A stretch of 64,000 bases of DNA from Caldimonas mangrovi (GCF_023721835.1 NZ_JAMKFE010000004.1:310001-374000); one strand, 5' to 3'. Positions 36,986-48,393 are shown, counted from the first letter of the stretch. Notes: generated by a model not told the origin, from the letters alone. Numbers and translations: made by a program.

Positions 36986-37680
36986 GGTCGGGGGGCCGCG
37001 AGCCAGGCGTCGAACTGGTCGGCCGGCATCACGCGAACTTGCATGGTCATGTGGGCATGGGCGTCGCCGCAGAACTCGGCGCACTGCCCGCGCATCAGCC
37101 CGGGCGCGTCAGCCTGCAGGCGGATCACATTGGTGCGGCCAGGGATCGCGTCGATCTTGCCGCCCAGGCGCGGCACCCAGAACGAGTGGATCACGTCACG
37201 GCTGGTGGTGTGCACGTCGACCGGGCGGCCGGCCGGCAGCCGCAGCTCGTCGACCAGCTGCACGCCGGTGCCCGGGTAGCGGATCTCCCACCACCATTGG
37301 TGGGCGACGACGTCCACGCGCATCGGCTGCGGCCCTTCGAGCGGTAGCGGCAGCAGGCGGTGGCCGGCGGGTATGCCGAATGCCAAGAGCACGGCAACGC
37401 TGCCGAAGGGCAGCAGCAGGCCGCCGAACACCAGCCAGCGTCGGCCGGTGCGACGCGCCTGCTCCTCGCCCCAGTGGCGCGGCTGCCGGCGCAGCGCCAG
37501 CAGCCACAATCCCACCACTCCCAGCAGCACCAGCGTGCCGTACCCGAGCATCCACCACCACAACGTCGCGATCGCGTGCGCCGCCGGGCCGGCAGGGTCC
37601 AGGGCGGATTGAGCGCCATGGCAACCCGCGAGCGTCTGACAGACCGTCCCCCAGAAGAAGGCACCCCGGCGCCTCGGCAA
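36982..37680 (-). CDS. coxB: Cytochrome c oxidase subunit II, lipoprotein type
   Basis: The CuA site CAEFCGDAHAHM, together with VIHSFWVPRLGGKIDAIPG and QWWWEIRYPG, is clear. The N-terminus is best explained by a TTG start at 37680, giving MPRRRGAFFWGTVCQTLAGC, a lipoprotein signal with lipobox LAGC followed by HGAQSALDPAGP, common in CoxII. No ATG fits and no strong ribosome site is seen. The result is 232 residues, without a C-terminal cytochrome c domain. Its 5' end overlaps the divergent DUF2231 gene by 63 bases, and its stop overlaps the next ATG. Confidence 0.85.
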   Translation of the reverse strand: MPRRRGAFFWGTVCQTLAGCHGAQSALDPAGPAAHAIATLWWWMLGYGTLVLLGVVGLWLLALRRQPRHWGEEQARRTGRRWLVFGGLLLPFGSVAVLLAFGIPAGHRLLPLPLEGPQPMRVDVVAHQWWWEIRYPGTGVQLVDELRLPAGRPVDVHTTSRDVIHSFWVPRLGGKIDAIPGRTNVIRLQADAPGLMRGQCAEFCGDAHAHMTMQVRVMPADQFDAWLAAPRP

Positions 37681-38130
37681 GCGGCGCCGATACGCAGTCG
37701 CGCAGCGATCGCGGGCCACCCCCTGCACCCGATGATGATCCACTTCCCCGTGGCGGCCCTGCTGGGACTGGTCGCGGTCGACGTGGCCTATCTGATGAGC
37801 CGGGACCCGTTCTGGGCTCGAGCCGGCCTGTGGCTGGCGGGCGTCGGCGCCGCAGGGGGATGGATCGCGAGCCTCGCCGGCCTCGTCGACCTGGTGACCG
37901 TGGCACCGGTGAGGCGCCTCGTCACCGGGTGGTGCCACGCGGTCATCGCCGTGATGATGCTGTCGCTGGCGTCGATGAACTGGTTGCTGCGTTTCGGCGA
38001 CGATCAGGCGCTGGTGATCCCGTGGGGGCTCTACGTCTCGCTGTTGACGGCGGCGATGATCGCACTGGCGGCCTATCTCGGGGGGCGGCTGGTCTACGAG
38101 CATGCCGTCGGGGTGGACACCGAGGAGTAG
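37618..38130 (+). CDS. DUF2231 membrane protein
   Basis: The protein has 170 residues. The signature IAGHPLHPMMIHFPVAALLG lies at about 31-50 and is followed by four helices (cited as GHPLHPMMIHFPVA). The only good ATG before the motif is at 37618, so the gene truly overlaps the 5' end of coxB on the other strand. DUF2231 proteins often sit beside oxidase genes and may bind heme or a metal (inference from the His-Pro motif). Confidence 0.85.
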   Translation: MATRERLTDRPPEEGTPAPRQAAPIRSRAAIAGHPLHPMMIHFPVAALLGLVAVDVAYLMSRDPFWARAGLWLAGVGAAGGWIASLAGLVDLVTVAPVRRLVTGWCHAVIAVMMLSLASMNWLLRFGDDQALVIPWGLYVSLLTAAMIALAAYLGGRLVYEHAVGVDTEE

Positions 38131-38171
38131 CGCTCGGCAACCGGGTCGAGGTGTTCGCATCGCCGGGGCTT

Positions 38172-38588
38172 TCAAAACGGCTTGGCCAACACCAGCCATG
38201 CGATTGCGCCGATCAACAGCAGTGACAGGCCGCCGACCATCGCGCAGGTGGCGCCGACAGGGCGGTGGCGGTCGTGTTCGACACGCAGCAGCAGCACGCC
38301 GCAGGCCGCATGGCACAGCACCAGGCCGCAGACCAGCGTCAGCTTCGCGAGCAGCCACACGGCGAGCGTCTGATCGACCACGAACACCGCGGTGCCGGAC
38401 GCGATCGCCAGCAGGGCTGCCGGTGTCGCGACGATCGTGAACAGCGTGCGCGCCATCTGATCGTGCGGAGAAAGGAACAACTCGCCTTCGCTGCGCGCGG
38501 AGCCTGCGGCAATGGCTGCGGGCAGGTACAGCAGCGAGCCGCACCAGACGATCAACGCTGCAATGTGCAGCAGCTTGAGCCAGGGCAT
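38172..38588 (-). CDS. CopD-like membrane protein
   Basis: The protein has 138 residues from MPWLKLLHIAALIVWCGSLLYLP, with four helices. The His in LLHIAALIVW and the block SPHDQMARTLFTIVATPAALLAI match CopD/HemJ-like membrane families. It is upstream of coxB on the same strand, with the DUF2231 gene inserted on the other. A role in copper or heme supply to the oxidase is inferred. Confidence 0.75.
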   Translation of the reverse strand: MPWLKLLHIAALIVWCGSLLYLPAAIAAGSARSEGELFLSPHDQMARTLFTIVATPAALLAIASGTAVFVVDQTLAVWLLAKLTLVCGLVLCHAACGVLLLRVEHDRHRPVGATCAMVGGLSLLLIGAIAWLVLAKPF

Positions 38589-41036
<2,448 letters not shown>

Positions 41037-41065
41037 CGGCGCCCGCCGCTACTGCAGACATCGCC

Positions 41066-41467
41066 TTACTGCATCGAATCCTGCGCCTGATCCTGGTTGG
41101 CCCAGCTGTCAGCCTGGTAGGTCGGTTCGGCTTCCGGGAAGGTCGACACCTCGCCGTCACCCGCGATGCCGCCGAATGACGAGCCCGTCGATCCGGCAGG
41201 ATGCAGCGCCTGATCGCGCTTGCGTTCCACGCCATTGGTGGCGTCGCTCATGCTGGACTCGTACGTTTGCGACTGCGACCCGCTCATCGCCGGGTCGGAC
41301 GCCGTGCTGCCGGCGCCATAGTCGGAACTGCGGGGAGTCACCTCGCCTTGGCCTGCGCCGCCGCCGAGCTGCGAGCCCGTTTCGGGGCTCGGGGCACTCT
41401 GGGCATACACGCCCGCCGCCATCAACGCCGCTGCCACACCGCTCAACAGTTGCTTCGCGTTCATCAT
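41066..41467 (-). CDS. Secreted Ser/Gly/Gln-rich protein, unknown
   Basis: The protein has 133 residues from the MMNAKQLL start, with AAAGGA upstream (an ATG at 41464 is equally possible). A signal peptide (AKQLLSGVAAALMAAGVYA) is followed by a low-complexity chain rich in Ser, Gly, Gln and acidic residues, with repeated GxGxGEV-like pieces (GAGQGEVTP, GIAGDGEVST). No domain was recognised. It is probably a periplasmic, intrinsically disordered protein. Confidence 0.65.
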   Translation of the reverse strand: MMNAKQLLSGVAAALMAAGVYAQSAPSPETGSQLGGGAGQGEVTPRSSDYGAGSTASDPAMSGSQSQTYESSMSDATNGVERKRDQALHPAGSTGSSFGGIAGDGEVSTFPEAEPTYQADSWANQDQAQDSMQ

Positions 41468-41591
41468 CGTTTCCTTTGCTCCGGGGTTGAACACGACTAC
41501 AGGTTAGTGAACTGGTGTGCGCGAGACTGTCTCCCGATGGGCGTGCCTGCCGTAGTCCGTTTCCTACGTGTAGCGCCTGCACGCATAAGCT

Positions 41592-42308
41592 TCAGCGTGC
41601 GTAGGCCAGCACGGCGCGCTGCGCCACCCACTGCGCGAAATCGTCGGCCATGGGGGCCGAGATTTCGTGCCCTCCGGGGTAGTCGCGGTACAGCAATTGC
41701 ACTCGGTGCTCCGCCATGGTGTGCATCGCGTCCACCGCGTAGTCGGACGGGATCACGCCGTCGGCGCCGCCATGCGCCAGAAAGGCCTGCAAATGGCACA
41801 ACTGGTGGTCGGGCGCCAACTGCCATTTCACCTGCGACAGGATGCGGCCGCACAGCACACCGATGGCTGCGACCTTGTCGGGCCGGGTCAGGCCGACGCT
41901 CGCGCTGATGACGGCCCCTTGGCTGAAACCGGCGACGTAGACCTGGCGCGGGTCGAAGGGGTGGGCCTGCCGCAACGCATCGATGAAGTGCAGCACCTGC
42001 ACGCGTGCCGCCTCCGCTTCGAGCGTATTGGCCCGGGCGCCGTCCTCGCTCACCTGTACCGTGTACCAGGCATGGCCGCCTTGCGGCCCGGCGAGCGGGC
42101 CTCGCGGCAAGGCGACGTGCAGGTCCGCCGGCAGGCGCTCGATCAGTGGCGCGAGGCTGCTTTCATCGCCGCCGACGCCGTGCAGCAGCACCAGCAGCGG
42201 GCGCCGGGTGTCGCCCGCTTGCGCGGGCCGGAAGCGGTAGGGCAGCGGAATGTGCTCGGACTCGAGCACGCTGCTGAGCCCGTGCATCGCGGGTATCGGT
42301 TCTGTCAT
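41592..42308 (-). CDS. Alpha/beta-hydrolase, carboxylesterase/phospholipase family
   Basis: The protein has 238 residues from [10 protein letters not shown] with AGGAG upstream. Features are the oxyanion LLHGVGGDE, the nucleophile Ser in [11 protein letters not shown], an Asp in the GGADGVIP region and the His in PGGHEIS. It resembles the abhydrolase_2 (YpfH-like) esterases. The substrate is unknown. Confidence 0.87.
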   Translation of the reverse strand: MTEPIPAMHGLSSVLESEHIPLPYRFRPAQAGDTRRPLLVLLHGVGGDESSLAPLIERLPADLHVALPRGPLAGPQGGHAWYTVQVSEDGARANTLEAEAARVQVLHFIDALRQAHPFDPRQVYVAGFSQGAVISASVGLTRPDKVAAIGVLCGRILSQVKWQLAPDHQLCHLQAFLAHGGADGVIPSDYAVDAMHTMAEHRVQLLYRDYPGGHEISAPMADDFAQWVAQRAVLAYAR

Positions 42309-42438
42309 GGCATCTCCTGTTCGGCGCAGCACCGATGATGCCTCGGTCTCCAACACCGATACCCCTGCTTGCAGCAGCGTCGAGGCCGGGCTCCTAGGAT
42401 GGCCGGCAGCACCTTTGTCCAACCAGCCGGGAGTTCTC

Positions 42439-43059
42439 ATGAGCGTCAAGGTACACGTCGTGTTCTACAGCATGTACGGCCACATCTACCGCATGGCCGA
42501 AGCGGTCGCCGAAGGGGCCCGGTCGGTGGCCGGCGCCGACGTGAAGCTGTGGCAGGTGCCCGAACTCGTGCCGGACGAGGTGCTCGAGAAGAGCGGTGCG
42601 AAGGCCGCGCGCGCCGCGTTCGCCCAAGTGCCCGTGATCGCGCCCGATCGGTTGCCCGAGGCCGATGTCATCCTGTTCGGAGCGCCGACCCGCTTCGGCA
42701 ACATGTGCGCGCAGATGCGAAACTTCCTCGACCAGACCGGCGGTCTGTGGGCCAAGGGTGCCTTGATCGGCAAGGTCGGCAGTGTCTTCACGAGCACGGC
42801 AACTCAGCACGGCGGGCAGGAGTCGACCTTGCTGAGTTTCCACACGACGCTGCTGCACCAGGGCATGGTGGTGGTCGGCTTGCCGTATTCCGAGGCGCGC
42901 CAGATGACGTTGACCGAGATCACCGGCGGCTCGCCCTACGGCGCAACGACGATCACCGGTGGCGACGGCTCGCGCATGCCGAGCGACAACGAGCTCGCGA
43001 TGGCCCGTTTCCAGGGCCGGCATGCGACGCAGATCGCGGCAAAGCTCAGCGCAGCGTAA
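42439..43059 (+). CDS. wrbA: NAD(P)H:quinone oxidoreductase WrbA
   Basis: The protein has 206 residues. The flavodoxin-like start [23 protein letters not shown], then [23 protein letters not shown] and [25 protein letters not shown] (cited as [10 protein letters not shown] and [10 protein letters not shown]), are WrbA hallmarks. It reduces quinones by two electrons as a tetramer. GGGAG precedes the ATG. A MarR-type gene follows after 83 bases. Confidence 0.95.
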   Translation: MSVKVHVVFYSMYGHIYRMAEAVAEGARSVAGADVKLWQVPELVPDEVLEKSGAKAARAAFAQVPVIAPDRLPEADVILFGAPTRFGNMCAQMRNFLDQTGGLWAKGALIGKVGSVFTSTATQHGGQESTLLSFHTTLLHQGMVVVGLPYSEARQMTLTEITGGSPYGATTITGGDGSRMPSDNELAMARFQGRHATQIAAKLSAA

Positions 43060-43098
43060 CTTGACGGGTCACCGCATTCGCGGCGCATGAAGTGCTCC

Positions 43099-43122
43099 TA
43101 GAATATCTGAAGCAATTGCTTC
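43099..43122 (+). promoter_or_regulatory. Promoter element and 14-bp palindrome upstream of the HpaR-like gene
   Basis: TAGAAT (43099-43104) is a likely -10 element. It is followed at once by the perfect palindrome GAAGCAATTGCTTC (43109-43122), which would cover the start of transcription. The downstream MarR-type protein is the natural candidate to bind it. No clear -35 was seen. Confidence 0.6.
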
Positions 43123-43142
43123 CAGATCGAAGGAGACACTTC

Positions 43143-43631
43143 ATGCCGGCCACCATCCAGCACCGCAACCTGCCCCAGTCGCTGCTGCGGGCACGCGAAG
43201 CGGTGATGCGCTACTTTCGCCCCAACCTGAAGCTGGCGGGCGTGACGGAGCAGCAATGGCGGGTGATCCGTACGCTGTCGCAGGCTGGCGAAATGGAGAT
43301 CGGTCAGATCGCCGACAGCTGCTGCATCCCGGGGCCCAGCCTGACGGGTGTGCTGGAGCGCATGGAGCGCGACGAACTGGTGCGGCGCTTTCGCATCTCG
43401 ACCGACCAGCGCAAGGTGGTGGTCGAACTCACCGCCAAGAGCCGCAAGCTGGTCGAGAAAATGGCGGCGCGCATCGACGCACGCTACGACCTGATCGAAT
43501 CGCACCTCGGGCCGCAGGCCCTGACCCAGCTGTTCGCGCTGCTCGACCAGGTCGCGGCGCTGCCGGACCCGACGCAGGAAGAGCCGGTCAAGCTGCCGAT
43601 CGCGCGCAAGACCCGCGTCGCGGCGCGCTGA
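43143..43631 (+). CDS. MarR family regulator, HpaR-like
   Basis: The protein has 162 residues from an ATG preceded by AGGAG. The N-terminus NLPQSLLRAREAVMRYFRP and the wHTH VTEQQWRVIRTL...CIPGPSLTGVLERMERDELV match homoprotocatechuate-type regulators (HpaR/HpcR). No hpa catabolic genes are in the window, so the target may be itself plus wrbA or distant genes. A perfect palindrome overlaps its promoter. Confidence 0.88.
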   Translation: MPATIQHRNLPQSLLRAREAVMRYFRPNLKLAGVTEQQWRVIRTLSQAGEMEIGQIADSCCIPGPSLTGVLERMERDELVRRFRISTDQRKVVVELTAKSRKLVEKMAARIDARYDLIESHLGPQALTQLFALLDQVAALPDPTQEEPVKLPIARKTRVAAR

Positions 43632-43649
43632 CCGGCAGCGCAGCGGGCT

Positions 43650-44519
43650 TCAGGCCAATCGCCCCGCACGAAAGTCCTCCACGGCCTGGAAGATCTGCTC
43701 GTTGCTGTTCATCACGAACGGCCCGTACTGCGCGATCGGTTCGTTGAGCGGTTGCCCGGCGATCAGCAGTGCGCGCGCCGGCTGCTGCGCCTGGAGGTGG
43801 ACGCCGTCGGTGTCGGGCCGGTTGGCGAGGATGGCCATGCGCTGGGCCGGCACGGTGGCATCGCCCACCTGCAATTCGCCGTCGTAGACATAGACGAAGG
43901 CATTGTGTCCGGCCGGCAGGGCTTGCGCGAAACCACTGCTCGCCGCGAAGTGCAGGTCGAGGTACAGCGGCTCGGTGTGCTCGCGCTGCACCGCACCTGC
44001 CACGCCGTGGCTGTGGCCGGCGATCACGCGTGCCGTCACGCCTTCAGAGGTCGTGAACTGCGGAATCTCGGCACTCTGGAAGTCGCGGTACCACGGCTTG
44101 CACAGCTTGTCCTTCGCCGGCAGGTTCAGCCACAACTGGAAGCCTTCCATCAGGCCACCTTCCTGTTCCGGCATCTCCGAGTGGATGACGCCGCGGCCGG
44201 CGGTCATCCACTGCACGCCGCCGTTGCTCAGCAGGCCTTCGTGGCCGGCGCTGTCGCGGTGGCGCATGCGCCCGGCGATCATGTAGGTGACGGTCTCGAA
44301 GCCGCGGTGCGGGTGGTCGGGGAAGCCCGCACCGTAGTCGTCCGGATCGTCGCTGCGGAAGCTGTCGAGCATCAGGAACGGGTCCAGCCGGCGCTGCAGC
44401 GGCTGCGTCAGCACGCGCGTCAGCTTCACGCCGGCGCCGTCGGAGGTGGCGATGCCGTGCACCAGCCGCTCGACGCTGCGCGGGCGGGTGACGGTGTCGG
44501 AAACGAGGGCGGTCGACAT
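43650..44519 (-). CDS. Pirin family protein
   Basis: The protein has 289 residues from MSTALVSDTV. The bicupin signatures include DPFLMLDSF, FPDHPHRGFETVTYMIAG (metal-binding His residues) and QWMTAGRGVIHSEMP. Bacterial pirins are iron cupins, some with quercetinase activity. AAGGGG precedes the ATG. It follows azoR (28 bases) on the same strand, forming a likely redox-stress operon. Confidence 0.94.
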   Translation of the reverse strand: MSTALVSDTVTRPRSVERLVHGIATSDGAGVKLTRVLTQPLQRRLDPFLMLDSFRSDDPDDYGAGFPDHPHRGFETVTYMIAGRMRHRDSAGHEGLLSNGGVQWMTAGRGVIHSEMPEQEGGLMEGFQLWLNLPAKDKLCKPWYRDFQSAEIPQFTTSEGVTARVIAGHSHGVAGAVQREHTEPLYLDLHFAASSGFAQALPAGHNAFVYVYDGELQVGDATVPAQRMAILANRPDTDGVHLQAQQPARALLIAGQPLNEPIAQYGPFVMNSNEQIFQAVEDFRAGRLA

Positions 44520-44547
44520 GAAAACCCCTTTCGAGTGTGTTGTGGCC

Positions 44548-45147
44548 TCAGGCCAATGCGGTTTCGATCGCTTGTTCGGCGGCGTCCAGGCCTTCACGCT
44601 CGGCCTGCGGTCCCATGGCCAGGCCCTCGGCATAGAAGAATTGAACGTCAGTCATGCCCAGGAACGCCAGCACGGTGCGCAGGTACGGCACCTGGCTGTC
44701 GGCCGGCGTGTCACGGTAGCGCCCGCCGCGCGTCAGCGCCACGTAGACCTTCTTGCCGGTCAGCAGGCCTTGCGGGCCGGTTTCGGTGTAGCGGAAGGTG
44801 ACACGAGCCCGCGAAATCGCGTCGATCCAGTTCTTCAACTGGGTCGAGATGCCGAAGTTGTACATCGGCACGCCCAGCGCCACCACGTCGGCGGCCTGGA
44901 TCTCGGCGATCAGCGCGTCGTCGAGCGCGACACGCGCTGCCTGGGGCGCAGTGCGCTGCGCCGGGTCGGTGAACAGGGCCTGCAGCGCGGCTTCGTCCAG
45001 CGCGGGGTGCGGGGTCGACGCCAGGTCGCGCAGCGTGACGCTCGCGTCCGGATGTGCGGCACGCAGCCGTTCGACGATGCGCTGCGTCAGGCGAGCCGAT
45101 TGAGAGCCTTCGACGCGGGCGCTGGAGTTCACTTGCAGGATGTTCAT
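44548..45147 (-). CDS. azoR: FMN-dependent NADH-azoreductase
   Basis: The protein has 199 residues. The flavin pocket shows [16 protein letters not shown] and [18 protein letters not shown], both AzoR blocks. It reduces azo compounds and quinones. AAGGAC precedes the ATG. It is divergent from a LysR gene that probably controls it, and it is followed by a pirin gene. Confidence 0.95.
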   Translation of the reverse strand: MNILQVNSSARVEGSQSARLTQRIVERLRAAHPDASVTLRDLASTPHPALDEAALQALFTDPAQRTAPQAARVALDDALIAEIQAADVVALGVPMYNFGISTQLKNWIDAISRARVTFRYTETGPQGLLTGKKVYVALTRGGRYRDTPADSQVPYLRTVLAFLGMTDVQFFYAEGLAMGPQAEREGLDAAEQAIETALA

Positions 45148-45231
45148 CTCGGGTCCTTTCAGGGGGGTGGAGGCGATGAGATGAACTGTATTGGGACCAA
45201 CCTGATGCAAAAAGCGGGTTCATTGGATAAC

Positions 45232-45253
45232 ATTGTTCCGCAGAAGGAACAAT
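45232..45253. promoter_or_regulatory. Inverted repeat between azoR and lysR, overlapping the lysR ribosome site
   Basis: ATTGTTCC (45232-45239) and GGAACAAT (45246-45253) form a perfect 8-bp inverted repeat with a 6-base spacer. It fits a LysR T-N11-A site. The right arm also includes the AAGGAAC ribosome site of lysR. On the minus strand TTGTTC and TATCCA, 17 bases apart, could form the azoR promoter. Confidence 0.6.
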
Positions 45254-45256
45254 TCC

Positions 45257-46168
45257 ATGGACATCGATCCCAACGACCTGCTGCTTTTCGCCCGTGTGGC
45301 GGACACCGGCAGTTTCACCCGCGCGGCGGCCCGCGTCGGCCTGCCTAAGAGCACCGTGTCGCGCCGCATCTCGGCGCTGGAACGGCACCTCGGCGAGCGG
45401 CTGCTGACACGCACGACGCGCAAGCTCAGCCTCACCGACTTTGGCTTCGCGCTGCTCGACCATGCACGTCAGGTGGCGGCCGAAGTCGACGCCGCTGCTT
45501 CACTCGTGCTGCACCGGCAGGCGCAGCCCAGCGGCAGGCTGCGGGTGTCGATGCCGGGCGATTTCGCCGGGCTGGACCTGGCGCGCTTCATCGCCGACTT
45601 CATGCTGCGCTACCCGGCGATCTCGCTCGACATCGATTTATCGGCCCGGCGCGTCGACATCATCGGCGAGAACTTCGACCTCGCGATCCGCATGGGCGAC
45701 ATGCCGGACGACGCGACCCTGGTCGCGCGCCGGCTGTTCACGCACACGTGGGGCCTGTATGCGGCGCCGACCTACCTGGCGTTGCACGGCACGCCGAAGC
45801 AGCCCGACGACCTGCTGCATCACGCCGGGCTGCCGCTGCGCTCGCGCACCGGCGAGCCGGTGCCGTGGCTGCTGCTGCAGGGCGAGACGCGCTGGCAGGG
45901 GCTGGCGCCGCCGCGGGCCGCGGCCAACTCGCCCGAGCTGCTGGTGCGGCTGGCCCTGGAAGGCGCCGGCATTGCCGCGGCACCCGACTTGGTGGCCGCC
46001 CAAGCCGAGCGCTCGGGGCATCTGGTGCGGGTGCTGCCGCAATGGTGCCTGCCCGAATCGCCTGCATGGGCGGTGCTGCCCGGCCGGCGGCTGATGCCGG
46101 CGAGGACGCGGGTGTTCCTCGAAATGCTCGACCGGCTGATCGAGCAGCGTCAACCGGGGTTCAGCTGA
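45257..46168 (+). CDS. LysR family transcriptional regulator
   Basis: The protein has 303 residues from the ATG at 45257. The N-terminal helix-turn-helix FTRAAARVGLPKSTVSRRISALE lies at about 23-45 (cited as AARVGLPKSTVSRRI), followed by a substrate-binding domain. It is divergent from azoR-pirin, the usual arrangement for a quinone or azo-compound sensor. Its end overlaps the convergent ArsR-type gene by 8 bases. Confidence 0.93.
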   Translation: MDIDPNDLLLFARVADTGSFTRAAARVGLPKSTVSRRISALERHLGERLLTRTTRKLSLTDFGFALLDHARQVAAEVDAAASLVLHRQAQPSGRLRVSMPGDFAGLDLARFIADFMLRYPAISLDIDLSARRVDIIGENFDLAIRMGDMPDDATLVARRLFTHTWGLYAAPTYLALHGTPKQPDDLLHHAGLPLRSRTGEPVPWLLLQGETRWQGLAPPRAAANSPELLVRLALEGAGIAAAPDLVAAQAERSGHLVRVLPQWCLPESPAWAVLPGRRLMPARTRVFLEMLDRLIEQRQPGFS

Positions 46169-46841
46169 CGATGTCCAGCGCCTGCAGCCATTCGCGCCGC
46201 CCCTTGGGCGTGACCTGCAGCCCACGCCCGTCCAGGTCCTGCTGCAGCCACTTGCGCTTCAGCGCATTGCCGAGCAGCGCCGCACCGAGCGCGCCGCCCA
46301 GGTGGGGGCGACGCTCGCTCCAGTCCAGGCAGTCGCAGGCGAACTTGCGGCGCAGCTTGCGGGTGGCGTCGACGTCGATGCCCCAGCCGGACAGAGTCGC
46401 TTCGCCTTCGCCGCTGAGGCGGTATTCACCGTCCGCCGCCTTCAGCCAGCGCTGCCGGCGCATCTGCTCGAACAGCGCGACGGCCAGTTCGCCGGCCATG
46501 TGGTCGTAGCAGGTGCGCGCCGAGCGCAAGGGCGCCGGTGTGGTGGGGCGAAAGCGCGTGCCCGAGACGCCGGCCACCACCAGCAGTGCTTCCAGCGCAC
46601 GCGCCACGTCGGCGTTGGTGAGTCGGTAATAGCGATGCTTGCCTTGCGGCACGCAGTCGACGAGTTGCTGCTTGGTCAGCCGTGCCAGGTGAGCGCTGGC
46701 GGTGGAGGCCGACACCTCGGCCACGGCGGAAAGTTCGGTGGCCGTGCGCGCCCGCCCGTCGAGCAAGGTGCAGAGCATGCGCGCGCGCGCCGGCTCCGCG
46801 ATGGCGGCGGCGACGGCGGCCATGCCGGTATCTGCATCCAT
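46161..46841 (-). CDS. ArsR family winged-helix regulator
   Basis: The protein has 226 residues, longer than a bare ArsR. The N-terminal wHTH carries EPARARMLCTLLDGRARTATELSAVAEVSASTASAHLARL (cited as ELSAVAEVSASTASAHLARL). A second C-terminal region of about 120 residues is Arg/Trp rich and ends in GRREWLQALDIV. GGAGAACGAAAT precedes the ATG. It is divergent from the P450 operon, its probable target. Cys residues in FACDCLDW could bind a ligand. Confidence 0.88.
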   Translation of the reverse strand: MDADTGMAAVAAAIAEPARARMLCTLLDGRARTATELSAVAEVSASTASAHLARLTKQQLVDCVPQGKHRYYRLTNADVARALEALLVVAGVSGTRFRPTTPAPLRSARTCYDHMAGELAVALFEQMRRQRWLKAADGEYRLSGEGEATLSGWGIDVDATRKLRRKFACDCLDWSERRPHLGGALGAALLGNALKRKWLQQDLDGRGLQVTPKGRREWLQALDIVS

Positions 46842-46912
46842 ATTTCGTTCTCCAGCGAAGCGTCGGCGCGAAAGCGTAGCAGACTGCGGGCATCGCTGAC
46901 CACGAGCCCCGC

Positions 46913-48052
46913 ATGAACGACATTTCCGACCCGGTGCAGGCCGCCACCGCGCCTGACCCCTATCCCTACTACACCGCCCTGCGCGCCGCAGGCCCGCTGT
47001 ACTACGACGAGCGCTTGAAGCTGTGGGTGGCCGCCGGCTCCGCGGCTGTCTGCGCGGTGCTTCAGCATCCGGCGCTGTTCGTCCGGCCCGCGGCCGAACC
47101 GGTGCCGCGCGCAATCGCCGACACTGCGGCCGGCGCCGTGTTCGGCGGGTTGGCACGCATGAACGACGGCGCCGCGCACCAGGCGGCACGCAGGGCGCTG
47201 CAGGGCCGTCTGGCCGAGATCGACACGCTCCGCCTGACGCAGTGCACGCGTGAGCACGCGGCGCGTTGCCGGCCGGCCAATGCCCCGGCGCTCGATGCAT
47301 GGGTGGTGCAGGTGCCGTTGCTGGCCATGGCCGAATCGCTGGGCGTTCCGCAGCCGGTACGCCAGGAGGTGGTGGCGCTGGTGCAGGACTTCGTCGCCTG
47401 CCTGTCGCCGTTGAGTTCCCCGCAACGCCTGGCCCTGGCGGCCGAAGCCGCGCAGGCGCTCGTCGAACGCTTCGGCGCCGGCATCGGGTCGTGGGCCGGC
47501 CAGGTGCCCGGCGGCTTGCCGGCCGGGGTGTGGGTCGCCAACCTCGTCGGGCTGCTGTCGCAGACCTGCGACGCCACGGCCGGGCTGCTGGGCAATGCCG
47601 TCGTGGCCCTGGCCCGCGAGCCCGGAGCATGGGCCGCGGTGTCGGCCGAGCCTGCGCTGCTGCGCGATGTGGTCGACGAGGTGGCACGCCACGACCCCGC
47701 GATCCAGAACACGCGCCGCTACGCCCATGCACAAGGCGCCGAGATCCTCGGCCGGCACATCGAGCCGGGCCAGGCGGTGCTGGTGCTGCTCGCTGCTGCC
47801 AACCGGGACGCTGCAGTCAACCCGCAACCGGACGCCTTCCAACTGGGCCGCATCGGGCGTCGCCATCACGGCTTCGGCGCCGGTGTGCACCAGTGCCCCG
47901 GCCAGGCGCTCGCGGCTGCAATCGCCGAATCGGCGCTCTGCGCGCTTACGCAAGCCGACATCGACGCGGCCCGCGGCTTTCTGCGTCGCCCGGTCTATCG
48001 TGCGTCCGTCAATGCACGCGTCCCGCAATTTCACCCCCAGGAGACCCCATGA
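46913..48052 (+). CDS. Cytochrome P450
   Basis: The protein has 379 residues. The heme motif is FGAGVHQCPGQ with Cys328, and the ExxR pair lies in DEVARHDP. The I-helix region reads LLSQTCDATAGLLGNA, lacking a standard AGxxT motif. It is shorter than most class I P450s. Its TGA overlaps the next ATG (48049-48052). The substrate is unknown, and no ferredoxin gene is adjacent. Confidence 0.92.
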   Translation: MNDISDPVQAATAPDPYPYYTALRAAGPLYYDERLKLWVAAGSAAVCAVLQHPALFVRPAAEPVPRAIADTAAGAVFGGLARMNDGAAHQAARRALQGRLAEIDTLRLTQCTREHAARCRPANAPALDAWVVQVPLLAMAESLGVPQPVRQEVVALVQDFVACLSPLSSPQRLALAAEAAQALVERFGAGIGSWAGQVPGGLPAGVWVANLVGLLSQTCDATAGLLGNAVVALAREPGAWAAVSAEPALLRDVVDEVARHDPAIQNTRRYAHAQGAEILGRHIEPGQAVLVLLAAANRDAAVNPQPDAFQLGRIGRRHHGFGAGVHQCPGQALAAAIAESALCALTQADIDAARGFLRRPVYRASVNARVPQFHPQETP

Positions 48053-48393
48053 TCGCCATCATCTTCGAGGTCTGGCCGCAGGACGGCCGCCGCGAGCACT
48101 ACCTCAACATCGCCGCCAAGCTGCGCAGCGAGCTGGAGCAGGTCGACGGCTTCATCTCGGTCGAACGCTACGAGAGCCTGACCGAACCCGGCAAGCTGCT
48201 GTCGCTGTCGTTCTTCCGTGACGAGGCGGCGGTCGAACAGTGGCGCCGGCTGGAAGCGCACCGTGCGGCGCAGGCCGCCGGGCGGGGCGGCGTCTTCCGC
48301 GACTACCGTCTGCGTGTCGCGTCGGTGATGCGCGACTATGGCCTCCACGAGCGGGACCAGGCGCCTGAGGACAGCCGTTTACACCATCGCTGA
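48049..48393 (+). CDS. Antibiotic biosynthesis monooxygenase (ABM)-domain protein
   Basis: The protein has 114 residues. An ABM/dimeric alpha-beta barrel pattern is visible: FEVWPQDGRREHYLNIAAKL, then GFISVERYESLTEPGKLLSLSFFRDEAAVEQWRR (cited as DGFISVERYES and LSLSFFRDEAAVEQWR). It is translationally coupled to the P450, so it probably acts on the same substrate or removes a by-product. The function is inferred from family and context. Confidence 0.82.
   Translation: MIAIIFEVWPQDGRREHYLNIAAKLRSELEQVDGFISVERYESLTEPGKLLSLSFFRDEAAVEQWRRLEAHRAAQAAGRGGVFRDYRLRVASVMRDYGLHERDQAPEDSRLHHR

Noticed and set aside
34445-37279. 944-codon plus-strand frame opposite coxI-III
   Set aside because: His/Gln/Arg-rich low-complexity product opposite an obvious oxidase; not a gene.
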